The notes below the pieces were generated by a model. That model was not told the origin of the DNA. It searched no databases and saw only the letters and a list, made by a program, of their open reading frames with translations. From Arctopsyche grandis (Eukaryota; Arthropoda; Insecta; Trichoptera; Hydropsychidae), in contig NC_135355.1 of assembly GCF_051622035.1 (NCBI RefSeq), forward strand, positions 7,242,001 through 7,306,000: DNA of 64,000 nucleotides. The letters run 5' to 3'. The translations under genes and the position numbers were made by a program. This document shows positions 32,401 to 43,029 of this stretch, piece by piece. Each line of letters opens with the position of its first letter. The stretch's first letter is position 1.

Positions 32401-34820
32401 AAAAACACGTAAGATTTATGATTATAAATATTATGTAAATGAGAGTTTATGCATGAGATTCTGGAATTTTCAATGTCCACTTTGAAATGTGGTAGTTACT
32501 ATTTATATATTCTAAGAAAAGAAACACCATATAATAAAAGCATAAATTATTATCATTATAATTTTATTTTTCGCGATGGATTAATTTAATTAGGATGCCT
32601 AACGAGGATATCCAATTTCTAACCCTCATAACCTGCCCCAACCATTACTATTCGACGCTAATCAGAATTTGGTTTGTGTTTACTTTGTTGTAAAATTCTG
32701 AAATCTTAAAAATTATCCTCGACATTGTATAACTTTTTATTCCAACTTTGATATTATCGTTTTAACATTTAATTTCCTATGTTTATTTTACCGTAGACCG
32801 AGCTATATTTACGAACATCTATATTTAGCCATTTTTTATTCAACTGTAGCAAGATTTTTCAAGTGTCGGTGTTATTATCTAATTCCTGTATTAATTATTT
32901 TACCTTTTCGTTGTAAAAAATACATTAGTTTTATATATAAAAAAAAATCATATAAGATTTTCGATCTCAAACTTACATATGATCGATTATGTATGTCAGT
33001 TGCCATAAATTATTATTTGTACCGGTGAAATAAAGTATGAATTTTACAATAGTTTTGATCGGTGATTTAAATTTATTATTTAATTCGGCTTTTATGAAAG
33101 TTTTGGAATTTTTTTAATAAAGAATTTGCTATTTGTAAATATATGTAAAGCAAAAATAGATGCACTAATTTATAAAGTGATATTTTTTTTGTAAAAATCA
33201 TATATAATAAATCTTATAACACCGACACTCGGAAGCCTTTGAATTTTAGTGTTGAATTATTTTGTCGCAGTTAATAAATCGTTTTTTTTTTATTATTCGA
33301 CTATTTTAGACAGAATTTTAGATCCATCATAATAGATTCGTAGGGTTTTTTTAAAACATTTTCATGTGCAGATTTGTATGTATCTTATGTGCAGAGCCGT
33401 AGTAAAGTAAAAAAAAATTAATAATTAAAGAAAATTCTTAGTATAATAGATTTAATTATGTAGATGTGGAATTTTAGCCTCAGTCAACACACCGAATTGT
33501 ATTTGTCGATTTGAACGCGATTACGCGGTATAAATATCCCGTAAACAAACAGTCCAGGTTCAGGGTATCCCGGCGAAGGTTACTGCGACTCTGTATATAT
33601 GCGATGTATGACACGTGCGTGCAAGACATACTTCTTAATAATATTAGCGAACGATACACACATAAAACACACACGAGAGAATGGCTAAAGACTGTTTTTA
33701 CGATAGTCTGATATTATTACTGGTGATCTGCATGAACCGCTAGGCAGTGTAATTATAAGTAGGAAAATGTGCTTTGTATTTTAAACATTTTATATTAATG
33801 TATATGTAGTTGTGTTTTACCCGTAGTGTTACTTTACATTTGTGGCACACTATATCGGTTATGACTTGAATTAATTTTACGGCGATTGCTTCTATCAAAA
33901 ATAAAATAACATGTCATTTATTCTTCCAATGTAACAAAAAAAAAGTCATTATTTATTATCAAAAGTAAGTTAATTTGAAAATTTTTCTTTGTAAAATGTG
34001 TCTAAGGATAAGTATAATACGTGCGATCAATCCTTTTAATTAAATGTGTTCAGGCAAAAAAAAAAAATAGTAAATAGAGAATATTTGTGATAAAATGTTT
34101 ACCATTGGTGATATAAATTTATTTTCATCAAATCTTTATATTTTTTAAAAATAAACTTGATAATAACTTTTACGATGATTTCAGTTTGCTGCGCAACTGC
34201 ATTTCGGTAAATTTCATGTTTACGAATCGATTAAGGTCTGATTTGTAATATTTTAAGCGTTATATTGTATATAGTTGAATGTCATTATGTGTTTATATGA
34301 AAATTAATTTGAACGCAGAAATCGGGAAGAATATAATGTTTATGTTTAGATTTCGTTCACCATATATGTGCCACAACAAAACAATAGACATAGTAAGTAT
34401 AGTGAATAACAAATATACTTAGTTGTCGACTATTCCCAGTAATAAATGATTTTTAAAAAATCAGTAATCATTAAAATAGAAAAATTTGCCATGAAATATG
34501 TGACTAGTTTGTAAATGTGAAGAGAAAAAAAACAAGAATACACTGCAACTCTATTGAAGTTATTTTATTTTAGTATAACTTGTGTATAGACATATTCTTA
34601 TATTGTGCTTAGTGTGTTTGTGATTTGGAAAAAATGTCATGAGAAAAATTTTAATTGATTTTATATGCTGATTTGATTCATTCGATTACACTTGAAAATA
34701 ATACTAATTGACGAAATGTATTATAATTGTAATTTTACATATCTGATGGCATTTTTATTTCATCCCTCATCATATCCACAAATCCTCCATTCTTTAAATT
34801 ACATCGACACATCAAACGTA
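29416..34820. other. Long AT-rich intergenic region between the AT-hook gene and OGG1
   Basis: Holds the 3' UTR of the AT-hook gene at its start (AATAAA-type signals around 29517) and the 3' side of OGG1 at its end. A run of about 18 C occurs at 30052-30068. Apart from a possible inverted-repeat element at 32862-33229 no gene, RNA or transposon could be supported. Confidence 0.45.
32862..33229. repeat. Candidate MITE with 14 bp perfect inverted termini
   Basis: AGTGTCGGTGTTAT at 32862-32875 is exactly inverted as ATAACACCGACACT at 33216-33229. The interior is AT-rich and non-coding. No target duplication was recognised. Confidence 0.4.
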
Positions 34821-36343
34821 TCAGTTACTTTTCTTCCTCTTGGTCTTTTTATTTGTCTCGTCGCTAATTCTTTTCGATCCACTTTCTTCAAATTTTTTAA
34901 GGTCTGCGCAGAATAGTACCTGTGAATTAAAAACCGTTGATAAACCACCAATAAACTGACGGGATGTTGCAAAATTCAAAACTTACAGTGTGAGCCCATC
35001 CTGCCAAGGGTCCATACATGTCTCTGAAATGGTCACCAATCTCGTTATATACTGCATCCGTGACAGATTTGCGTCCTTTTAGATGCTTCAAGTAAAGATT
35101 TGCAGCTATTTGGTAGACGTGAGTATCGACTGGTACGGCTTCCAGATGATTGAGTGACATCAGACAGATACAATCGGCTACCTTTGATAAAAATTAAGGT
35201 TAAAATTCGAATTTTATTGTGAGCCTAACATAAAGTGTCGAGTGTTGAATACTTTAGGACCGACTCCGGGAAGTTTTATCAATTCCGACTTTGCTTCTTT
35301 GTATGGTTTTTTCATTAATGATTCGAACCATTCATTTTCTCCCCATTCTTGTATTTGAGCGGCTGATTTTTGAATGAACTTTGCTCTGTATCCAAAACCA
35401 AGTTCTCGTAAATTACTCTCCACCTATGGTAATATTTTTAGAACATAAATTTCAAAACAAATACAGTGGAAATTATTACATATAATATGTGCATACTTCT
35501 ACTGAACTTAGACTATCAACAGATGGGAAACTGTAGTATATGATTTCACCATCTTCACAAATCCTTTGTCCATATGTTGAACACAGCTTTTCAATCATTG
35601 ACGATATTCTAAAAAAAAAGTATACATAGTAAAAATATAATAAATTACTGTAGTATATATAATTTGATTCCGAACAATAAAAACCTTGTGATATGATTAT
35701 TTTGACTGCAAATAAAAGAAAACAAATTTTCCACTGGTTCTTGAGCTAACATTCTTACACCGTAAAATTTGTCAGCGGCTGCTTTAAATATTGAATCCTT
35801 TTTTGACCAATCTTCATAGAGGGATTTGAGATCCACATCCAAGCGAAAATATTTTTTTAATATTGATTCATGACGCTCGTCTTCGGTTTGTGTATTTGGT
35901 ATGCCAGTTGCATTTCTAGTGACTTTTGAATCTGGTTTGGTAGAATGTACTGAGCCTAAGACTTGATACAGCAATCCATCTTTGGTTTCTTTCAATTTGA
36001 AAACGGAACCCCTTACAATACCTGTCCATTCGTCAGATTCTTCCTTGTACTTCCATCTTTAAATGTAATAATCCCGATTTAAGGTAAGAGGGTTTTAATT
36101 TCAGTATGTAAATTGTTTACAAACACATTAAGGTTATGTAAAATGTTTATCCAACCTGAAAGACTGTCCACCAGACAGACACAATTTAAGTTGCAGTGGC
36201 TGATCCGAGACATTTAATACACGCCAGGGCACAGCCCCTAAATCTACGCCTGCGCCCCTTTTGTCGACACGCTTCATATTGATACCGTCTATACGTACAC
36301 AAACTCGCGCCAATATTTTGGCCATAATAATCTGAACTTGCAT
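34821..36343 (-). CDS. OGG1: 8-oxoguanine DNA glycosylase OGG1
   Basis: Bifunctional glycosylase/lyase that removes 8-oxoguanine in base excision repair in nucleus and mitochondria. Six exons join in frame: 36343-36156, 36056-35685, 35608-35497, 35423-35253, 35181-34987 and 34919-34821; 378 residues. Family marks are SGGQSFRW (about 57-64), ENLFSFICSQNNHI, LGFGYRAKFI, and the helix-hairpin-helix LPGVGPK with catalytic Lys281, split from VADCICL by an intron. The catalytic Asp300 lies in PVDTH, 19 residues after the Lys as in the human enzyme, and GPLAGWAHT and LFCADL follow. The C-terminus is a Lys-rich tail (TNKKTKRKKSN) that could act as a nuclear signal. The N-terminus offers two starts, Met1 and Met7. 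All key residues are intact. Confidence 0.95.
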
Positions 36344-36568
36344 TGTTTTGACATTTAAATGAAATACAAGTAAACAATGAAAAATAATGGCAATTTAAAA
36401 AATAATGACAAAGAATGAAAATAAATACGAAAAAAAACACAATCAAATGTTTGAATCTGCTCAACACAACAACTGTCGTGCGTTTAAAAAATGACGCCAC
36501 CCCTCCCGCCAAAAGTGAGCTTTATGAGAAATTGGGAAGGAATTTGGTTGACTGTGGATGGAAATTAA
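36344..36568. promoter_or_regulatory. Upstream region of OGG1
   Basis: About 225 bp between the OGG1 start and the GC minisatellite; it should contain the promoter. No specific motif could be recognised. Confidence 0.35.
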
Positions 36569-37057
36569 AGTCTTCGCCCTCGGCGCCCCTTGAACCTTTG
36601 TCCTGTAGGCTTCGCTCTCGGCCCCCCTGAACCTTTGTCCTCTAGGGCTTCGCCCTCGGCACCCCCCAGAGCCTTTGCCCTATAAGGCTTCGCCCTCGGC
36701 ACCTCCTTGAGCCTTTGCCCTGTAGGGCTTCGCCCTCGGCGCCACAAGAGCCTTTGCCTTTTTAGGCTTCGCTCTCAGCCCCCTTGAAGCTTTGTCCTGT
36801 AGGGCTTCGCCCTCGGCGCCCCCAGAGCCTTTGACCTGTAGGGCTTCGCCGTCGGCGCCTCCCAGAGCCTTCGCCCTCAGCGCCCCTAAGAGCCTTTACC
36901 CTGTAGGGCTTCACCCTCAGCGCCCCCTGAGCCTTTGCCCTGTAGGGCTTCGCCCTCGGTGCCTCCCAGAGCCTTCGCCCTCGGCGCCCCCCAGAGCCAT
37001 TGCCCTGTAGGGCTTCGCCCTCGGCGCCCCCTGAACCTTTGCCCTCGCCCACGACAA
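36569..37057. repeat. GC-rich hairpin minisatellite 1
   Basis: About twelve units of 38-42 bp built on CTGTAGGGCTTCGCCCTCGG followed by CGCCCCCAGAGCCTTTG-like sequence. Each unit contains a small hairpin, GGGCTTCGCCC. The G+C content is far above that of the surrounding DNA. Reading frames across it on both strands are products of the repetition, not genes. Confidence 0.85.
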
Positions 37058-37266
37058 TTAATTTCATCGTCTAAAAAAATATAAATTTCCATTAATAATA
37101 TTAATAAAATTTTTATTAATGTAAATATTTCAAAAAACGAACTCAAAACTAGCACAAAATAAAAGTAAAGTTCTAGCGACCAAAATGCAATGCGAAACTG
37201 AAACGAAATGTAATTGGCCATCACGGGTCGAGTGGGGGGTGAATTCGATTGCATATACATTTTACG

Positions 37267-37658
37267 GGTCTACCTCACGGGCCGGAATGTGAAATTACCG
37301 AAAACGCAAATATCGGAAGGCAAAGATCGAAAATCGAAAGATCTTAAGTCAAAAGATCAAAAAAAAGGGTGCATGGTAAACGGTACATACTCACTTAATT
37401 TGCGCGAGCAGGATACAACAGGAACAAGAGGAACGGGCTTTTCCTCCCGTATTAATGTGCGCGCGCAGAATAATGGAGGAAAAGCCTGTTCCTCTTGTTC
37501 CTGTTGTATCCTGCTCGCGCAAATTAAGTGATTATGTACCGTTTACCATGCACCCTTTTTTTTTTTGATCTTTCGACTTAAGATCTTTCGATTTTCGATC
37601 TTTGCCTTCCGATATTTGCGTTTTCGGTAATTTCACATTCCGGCCCTTCACAGAGACC
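37267..37658. mobile_element. Large foldback element (family F), 392 bp
   Basis: The two halves are reverse complements over nearly the whole length. Ends read GGTCTACCTCACGGGCCGG and CCGGCCCTTCACAGAGACC. Each arm contains GAAAACGCAAATATCGGAAG and CGAAAGATCTTAAGTC, an A/T run, and near the centre GCAGGATACAACAGGAAC. It has no coding capacity. It is the sister of the element at 58897-59289. Confidence 0.88.
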
Positions 37659-38114
37659 GACATTTTACATACATATGTATGTACATACGTAAGTCTCATG
37701 CTAGATCGATTCGACTATAATTAATGCAATAACTTGTGTATGTTTAATTCTGTTAAAAATATATATTTTTTAAATATTCTATTTTCATTAAAATGTTAAA
37801 TTTTATTAAAATAATTAGTATACATTCATAAGTTTTCGCTATTTTCAAATTTCTTTATTTATTATGCAAAATATATACATTGATTATAATCCTCCAAATC
37901 CTTAATTAAAACTCAAACAATTCTGATGAAGATAAAATGATTGATGAGTAATTTATGTACATAAATAAAAAATTTAAACAAATAAAAATGCTTACGGATA
38001 AGTACATGTAGTCCTCTCGAAACCTCGTAAACCTTTTCTAACACAAAAAAAAGAATATTCAAATATACATATACATATATCCAAAGTTATTACTAGAGGT
38101 AGGCCGGAAGCGTG
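37659..38114. other. AT-rich spacer, no gene seen
   Basis: Starts with an ACATACATATGTATGT palindrome near 37669. Nothing else could be supported. Confidence 0.4.
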
Positions 38115-38203
38115 CCGTCTATTGTTCGATTGTTGTAAATGCTTTGTAAAAAAGGTTCGGCAAACCTTTAACAATGCATTTACAACATTTGAACAATGGA
38201 CGG
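38115..38203. repeat. Inverted-repeat element of 89 bp (family I)
   Basis: CCGTCTATTGTTCGATTGTT pairs with its reverse complement at the other end, with arms of about 33 bp and a centre containing GGTTCGGCAAACC. A half copy with GGTTCAGCGAACC is at 42552-42600. Confidence 0.65.
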
Positions 38204-38533
38204 CCCCCTCAGGGTCCGGGCTTTAGTTATTACATATTGTTTTTATATATTCAAAGATAAAACACACCTTCCAAATTGACATGACATATAAACGCCATAA
38301 GTTCAAGCTCTATATTCATCATCATTTCTTTGCACAATATGTAGAATACACAAACATTCATTACAAAACACTTTTTCATTATAATTTAAATTCAAAACAA
38401 ATGAATTTATAGTCACAAGTAATAAAATTCCAAACCATTTAACGAGAATATTAAATACGTAAATAAGCGAAGAACGAAACCGTGTCCGATAACTTTCGAG
38501 AAAAAACGGAAACTGACACCGCAAAAATTCTAC

Positions 38534-38622
38534 TGGCACCGTTAACACTAGCGATATCTCGATATGTACGAAATTTTCCATACCCAGTTCAGATATAGAT
38601 ATCGCTAGTGTTAACGGTGCCA
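38534..38622. repeat. Inverted repeat of 89 bp
   Basis: TGGCACCGTTAACACTAGCG at the left is exactly inverted at the right (CGCTAGTGTTAACGGTGCCA); the arm extends through GATATC. The centre is about 30 bp. It may be a small MITE or a structured site. Confidence 0.65.
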
Positions 38623-39047
38623 TTGACGACAATAATATCGTATCAAAGGAAACAATATTTCGCAAATATTAATTGAATGGTGTAATATGTACCTGCAGTT
38701 GTGAACGCTCGCGTTTCGAATAAAATCAATCGTCGAATTATCACTGTACTGCAATCAGAATTGCATTTAATTCTCCCAAAATACAGTCGAATGCTCGATT
38801 CGACTAATGTGTATTATTTTGTCGAGTTATTTCCCGTTTTTTATTCCGATTTCAAACGTTGAAATTCGCGTAAATTTCTGATCACGGGCGACCCTCGTGC
38901 GTAAGTTGTGAATTAAATTTAAATAAAATAAATGAGTGATCGACAATTGAAACAAGTGAAGTGGAGTGTTTTTGTGTTGAATTTTAATTAAATGACACAT
39001 TATTATATAAATATTCATACATACATTATGTGTATATGTATGCATTA

Positions 39048-40694
39048 AGGTCTGTTCATACCTAGTCAGCACGTACCAACTTCAGCAGGTACTTCAACTT
39101 CAGGCCGTACGAAAAGTATTCTTTGGTACATTTTGTATGGGTATATTCATACCAACCGTCACGTTTACGCCACAGCAGGCTTACAGCAGTACCCGACATT
39201 TCCTGTTCATATCTTACAGCAACATCCGTCAACGTAGCGTATCCGTTTTTTTGTCTGCCGCTTTGCTGTTTTGGACCAATTATCGATAGTGACAGTTGAA
39301 AGCTGTTCAATCTTTCGACATGGTTTTGGCGCAAATATTTAAAAAAAATTTAAATTTTTTACGGAAATATTTAAAAAAAATGTTGTCCATCATCGACAAG
39401 CTCCTTATAGTGTCCAAAACTCTCCTTCGGTTTTTCTATTTTTTAACATGGGATGCACATCAAAACGCTTCCGTGCTTTTTTATTGCCTTCTTGAGCTTC
39501 TTCTTCCAACAACAGCGCGATTATACATAATTTTTCGTTCGATAAACGTCGAAACATTTTTGCTGACTTGTATTCTGACGTGTATGCATTAATTTATTTA
39601 TTTATTTATTTATTTAATAGTTTTGGACCATTGTGGCATTACAGGAAGAACCTAATGCGCCACAATGGCCTACATTTGAAAAAGATATAAAAACATGATA
39701 TAAAAACAAGTAAACTGTAAATAAAGGAAAAAAGCAAAAGCAGAAAACATGGTAAAATAAAATAATAAAAAAAAGTAACAAAAGGAAAATAATACATCAT
39801 TCAGAGAGAAAAAAAAAATAACAAAAGTGTAAAAATTAAAAATAAAATCCATAAATCCCATTCTTTGTTTACACTGAACAAAATTAAAATAGTATATAAA
39901 AATGTACAAAGGAGAAAGAAAAAGTAAAATAAAATAAAACAAAATATGAATAAAAAATAAAATCACAGCGAGGCCCAAATGGAAGAGAGTAGATTAGGAT
40001 TCCACTCATTCATCACATTCAAATTAAGAAAGTAATGATGAGCACAGGTTACCAGATAAATATGTTAAGATAATATCCGATAATCTACGATCCCCAAGGT
40101 GGAAAATATCACATTCAGGGACAGCAGCAACGATTTCATTGAGAAGTCGAATAGCTCTTGGAATAAGAGCCATTCGAAAAAGAACTGTGCGAGCAGCAGG
40201 TACAACCATCAAATGATGATGTCTACCACGCACATAATTATTAGGGACATAAAGTCCCAACTGTTTCAGCAACAACGGGCATGACGTATTACCACGCAAT
40301 AGCTGGAGAACGAAACGAATTAGCGAGAAGTTTCTCCGAAGTTCAAGTGAATTATACCCAAGCATGCCCAAAAGGAAAGGAGTAGGATAGAGATATGGGT
40401 AGTACCCATACTCTTTCTTATAAAGAAAACGAAGAAATGCTTTTTGCACTTTTTCTATATATATATTCATATTGCAAGTACTCGACAATACGACGTAAGC
40501 AATATTGCGCCGTATCTTTATGGCCTCTAATGTATAAGTAAGCTGATTTTGCCTTGCACTCGACCAAATTGCTGTAAACGTGACGTGACCGCGACGTGTA
40601 GGTAGATATGAATAGAAATGTAATAAAATGACATATTTGAAACGGAGTCGTGCAGTGCTGAAGTCGTGCAGTGCTGTTAAGTATGAACAGACCT
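39048..40694. mobile_element. TIR element (family B) interrupted by a LINE
   Basis: Left end AGGTCTGTTCATACCTAGTC and right end TAAGTATGAACAGACCT are inverted, with TTA on both sides (39045-39047 and 40695-40697), as in PIF/Harbinger-type elements. A short relative is at 50633-50842. The left part (39048-39590) has only weak reading frames on both strands, without transposase motifs. A LINE fragment occupies about 39595-40530. Confidence 0.65.
39595..40530 (-). pseudogene. 5'-truncated LINE with reverse-transcriptase tail and 3' stem-loop
   Basis: On the minus strand IEKVQKAFLRFLYKKEYGYY, GMLGYNSLELRR and a C-terminal tail RAIRLLNEIV run to a stop at 40024; these are C-terminal motifs of jockey-type LINE proteins. 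A purine-rich 3' UTR follows. Near the end is a hairpin (GGCCATTGTGGC with GCCACAATGGTC) and then TAAATAAATAAATAAA at the 3' terminus. The nominal frame reaches 40740, but its first part lies in the host element. Confidence 0.75.
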
Positions 40695-40924
40695 TTATAC
40701 GTACATGCATAAATCCCCTTTTTATTCCAATTGAAAACATTTTCGAACTTCGATTTAATTAATAATTTTAATTTTTTTATATGTAGGTAGTAAAAATAGT
40801 GTATCGAGTTAATCATTACACATTACATTACATTACAAAAAAATGTTTTCGCAAATGCGAAAGAAGACTTATTTCGTAGTAAAAAAAGCTTGTCTTGATC
40901 GAAATAAAATTGAATTCACCTAAA

Positions 40925-41093
40925 ATTGTGTATTATTTTGATTTTTAAATGCTTTTTATTATTACGAAATTATGTTCACAATATATCTTACATATATCTA
41001 TTTTAATAGCTATTAATCTACTGATCATTTTATATTTTACAATTTTAATTTAATTTGGTTAGTAATCATAGTATTATATTATTCTACTGTTAA
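40925..41093 (-). repeat. 3' tail of a second LINE family, 5'-truncated
   Basis: The reverse complement matches the tails at 53.5-53.9 and 59.5-59.9 kb, with shared AGAATAATATAATACTATGA and a TAATAATAAAAAGCATTTAA-like end. Only the 3' UTR is present. Confidence 0.75.
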
Positions 41094-41644
41094 TTCACCG
41101 CGGGAAGGTCTATGAAAACACTGATTGTGTTAGTAAGAGCATCCTTTATTTATGTTCACTTGTTACGATAGTAATTATATGTACAAAGAAGCTCGTTTCT
41201 CAGCTTCGGAGCGATGAATTCTTTCTTCTGGAATAGTCAAATGGGACGTTGCCAGAGATTAATTCTGCATGTTTGTACAAGAAACATTTAAGTACATACA
41301 TATGTATGTTTTTATTTCATATACTTACTTATGTACTGAATAGCCGATTTATAATATAACAATAATTCAGATGTTCAATACAAACATTTTCGTTTTCTCG
41401 TGACCGATTTAGGGTGTGACCAGTTTTCTCGTGACCAGCTTTAGTGTGACGGGTGATCACGTGTGACCGATCTAGAGCGACCGGTTCACATTTGACTAGT
41501 AGTCCATTTACCGTAGCGGAAACCACGCGTAGTCCTTCTTTTTTTGCTTCAGCTTCCCGCTGTGATCGTAAACAGTAGGTGTTCCCCAAAGAATTCGGGT
41601 GTACTTGCACGTGTAGAATGCATATGTTTGAGAGGTTGCACGAG
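41094..41644. other. Spacer with GTGACC-type short repeats
   Basis: Between 41398 and 41485 the sequence repeats CGTGACC and GTGTGACC several times in degenerate form. The 93-residue frame across it on the minus strand has no recognisable content. No gene is seen. Confidence 0.4.
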
Positions 41645-42395
41645 CAGTGCTAGCCTTATACCCAATGGCGCCCTCAGAAATTTTTTTCTAAACACCCTTA
41701 GAAAGAAATTATAAAAAATGGATTACTATCCTCCTTTTTCCGTTTCAGGCAGTGTCAGCAAAAGCATAGCAACTCAAATGTTCGGATATAATTCTTGTAA
41801 ATTTAATGCTCTATAAAATTTAATACAATGAGTAGATTAATTTTACCTTGAACTTTATTTGAAAGAAAAGCTTTTAAATTGATAATTTCATTGATAATAA
41901 TATCAGATTTTGAATTCACGGTGAGCTTAATTTGAAGATCGGCTCTTTCCAGTAGATTGTTTACAAAATACAAAAAACCCCACATCTTTGAATATTCGTT
42001 TAACTGTTCGAATGTAAGATATTTTTTTAGGATCATAATTGCATGTAATCTGTTAGAATCTTCAAGCGATATATTGAAGCTGAAAATAGTGTAAACGATC
42101 TTTGGAGAATATCGAAAAAAGTTTGCAATGTTACAGAACATTTCGCAACGTCGTATAGCACAAGATTTAAATTGTAGCTGCCACAGGGAAACGTTTATTA
42201 TAATACAAACGGGAATGCGCCTTCACCCAATGAATATAATTTTCCGAGTACAAATGCTTGAGTTTAGAAAGTAGAGGCGCCTTTGACGCTCTAATTTTAA
42301 AATTTAAAGCGCCTTTATCGCATCAAGCGGCGCCCTAACTTACTTGGCGCCCTTTGGCGTCACCCGACCCAGTCCCCTCCCTAAAACCGGCACTG
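41645..42395 (-). mobile_element. hAT element, internally deleted, with perfect 8 bp target duplication
   Basis: The ends are CAGTGCTAGCC and CCGGCACTG, and TGCACGAG flanks both sides (41637-41644 and 42396-42403). The minus-strand frame 42141-41803 (112 residues, with FEQLNEYSKMWGFLYF) resembles an internal part of ZMYM1-type hAT transposases. GGCGCC occurs several times near both ends. Too short to be autonomous. Confidence 0.75.
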
Positions 42396-42544
42396 TGCAC
42401 GAGTATGCATATCCATATGCAACCGACAAATTTCTCATACATTTCTTAAAATATGGGATTCACCGTTATTGATAACGTTAGGATAGGGAGCGTGCTTTTT
42501 CCAGGAATCGGGGCGGTTTGGCTCTATTTACAAAGCTAGAGTGC

Positions 42545-42840
42545 AAAAAAAAAGGTTCAGCGAACCTTTAACAAAGCAAAGGCGAACAATTGAACAATGA
42601 ATGGCGCGCTTTGGGTCTACTCACTATTGATCACTGTCAAGCAAGAATAAATACAAGGATAAAATATTACCGAAAACACTCCAGAGGGGGTGATTTTTGG
42701 GACTGTGTACCATGTATATGGGCTAGGGGTGCTGCATTTTATCGCATGTTTAAAAGTATCTAAAAGAAAAACAAGTACCACGTCCCACTCAATGTGTTTT
42801 CGAGTGCCAGATGTGCGAAATAATCCATTTACCATTTTGA
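42545..42840. repeat. Half copy of family I and fragment of MITE family A
   Basis: Around 42552-42600 AAAGGTTCAGCGAACCTTTA and GAACAATTGAACAATG match the right half of the 38.1 kb inverted repeat. At about 42797-42833 TTCGAGTGCCAGATGTGCGA and AATAATCCATTTACC match MITE family A. Both are partial. Confidence 0.55.
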
Positions 42841-43029
42841 ATATTGAATATTTTACACATAAAAATCTTTTGCGATTTTATTTAAGCAAGCAATGCACTA
42901 ATTAACTAGATATGTTGATAGCTAGGTAGACAATTATTTATTTGTTTTTATTTTTTTGATGTTGTATATTTAAGTTTGTTAAACTGCAGTATTGGTAGCC
43001 ATGAGTGTCAGTTAAGTCGCACGCGCGAG
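42841..43029 (+). promoter_or_regulatory. Upstream region of GPN3
   Basis: Short AT-rich region ahead of the GPN3 start; a compact promoter is expected here. No clear element is recognised. Confidence 0.35.

Noticed and set aside
36569-37057. Horizontal transfer or bacterial contamination as source of the GC-rich array
   Set aside because: It is tandem repeat DNA with no bacterial gene and grades into insect sequence on both sides; nothing supports a foreign origin.
36565-37260. Long frames across GC minisatellite 1
   Set aside because: Same reason: open frames on both strands are caused by the repeat unit, with no conserved protein.
37214-37531. Frames inside the foldback elements (also 58853-59269)
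   Set aside because: Nearly identical peptides on both strands result from mirrored arms of a palindrome, not from genes.
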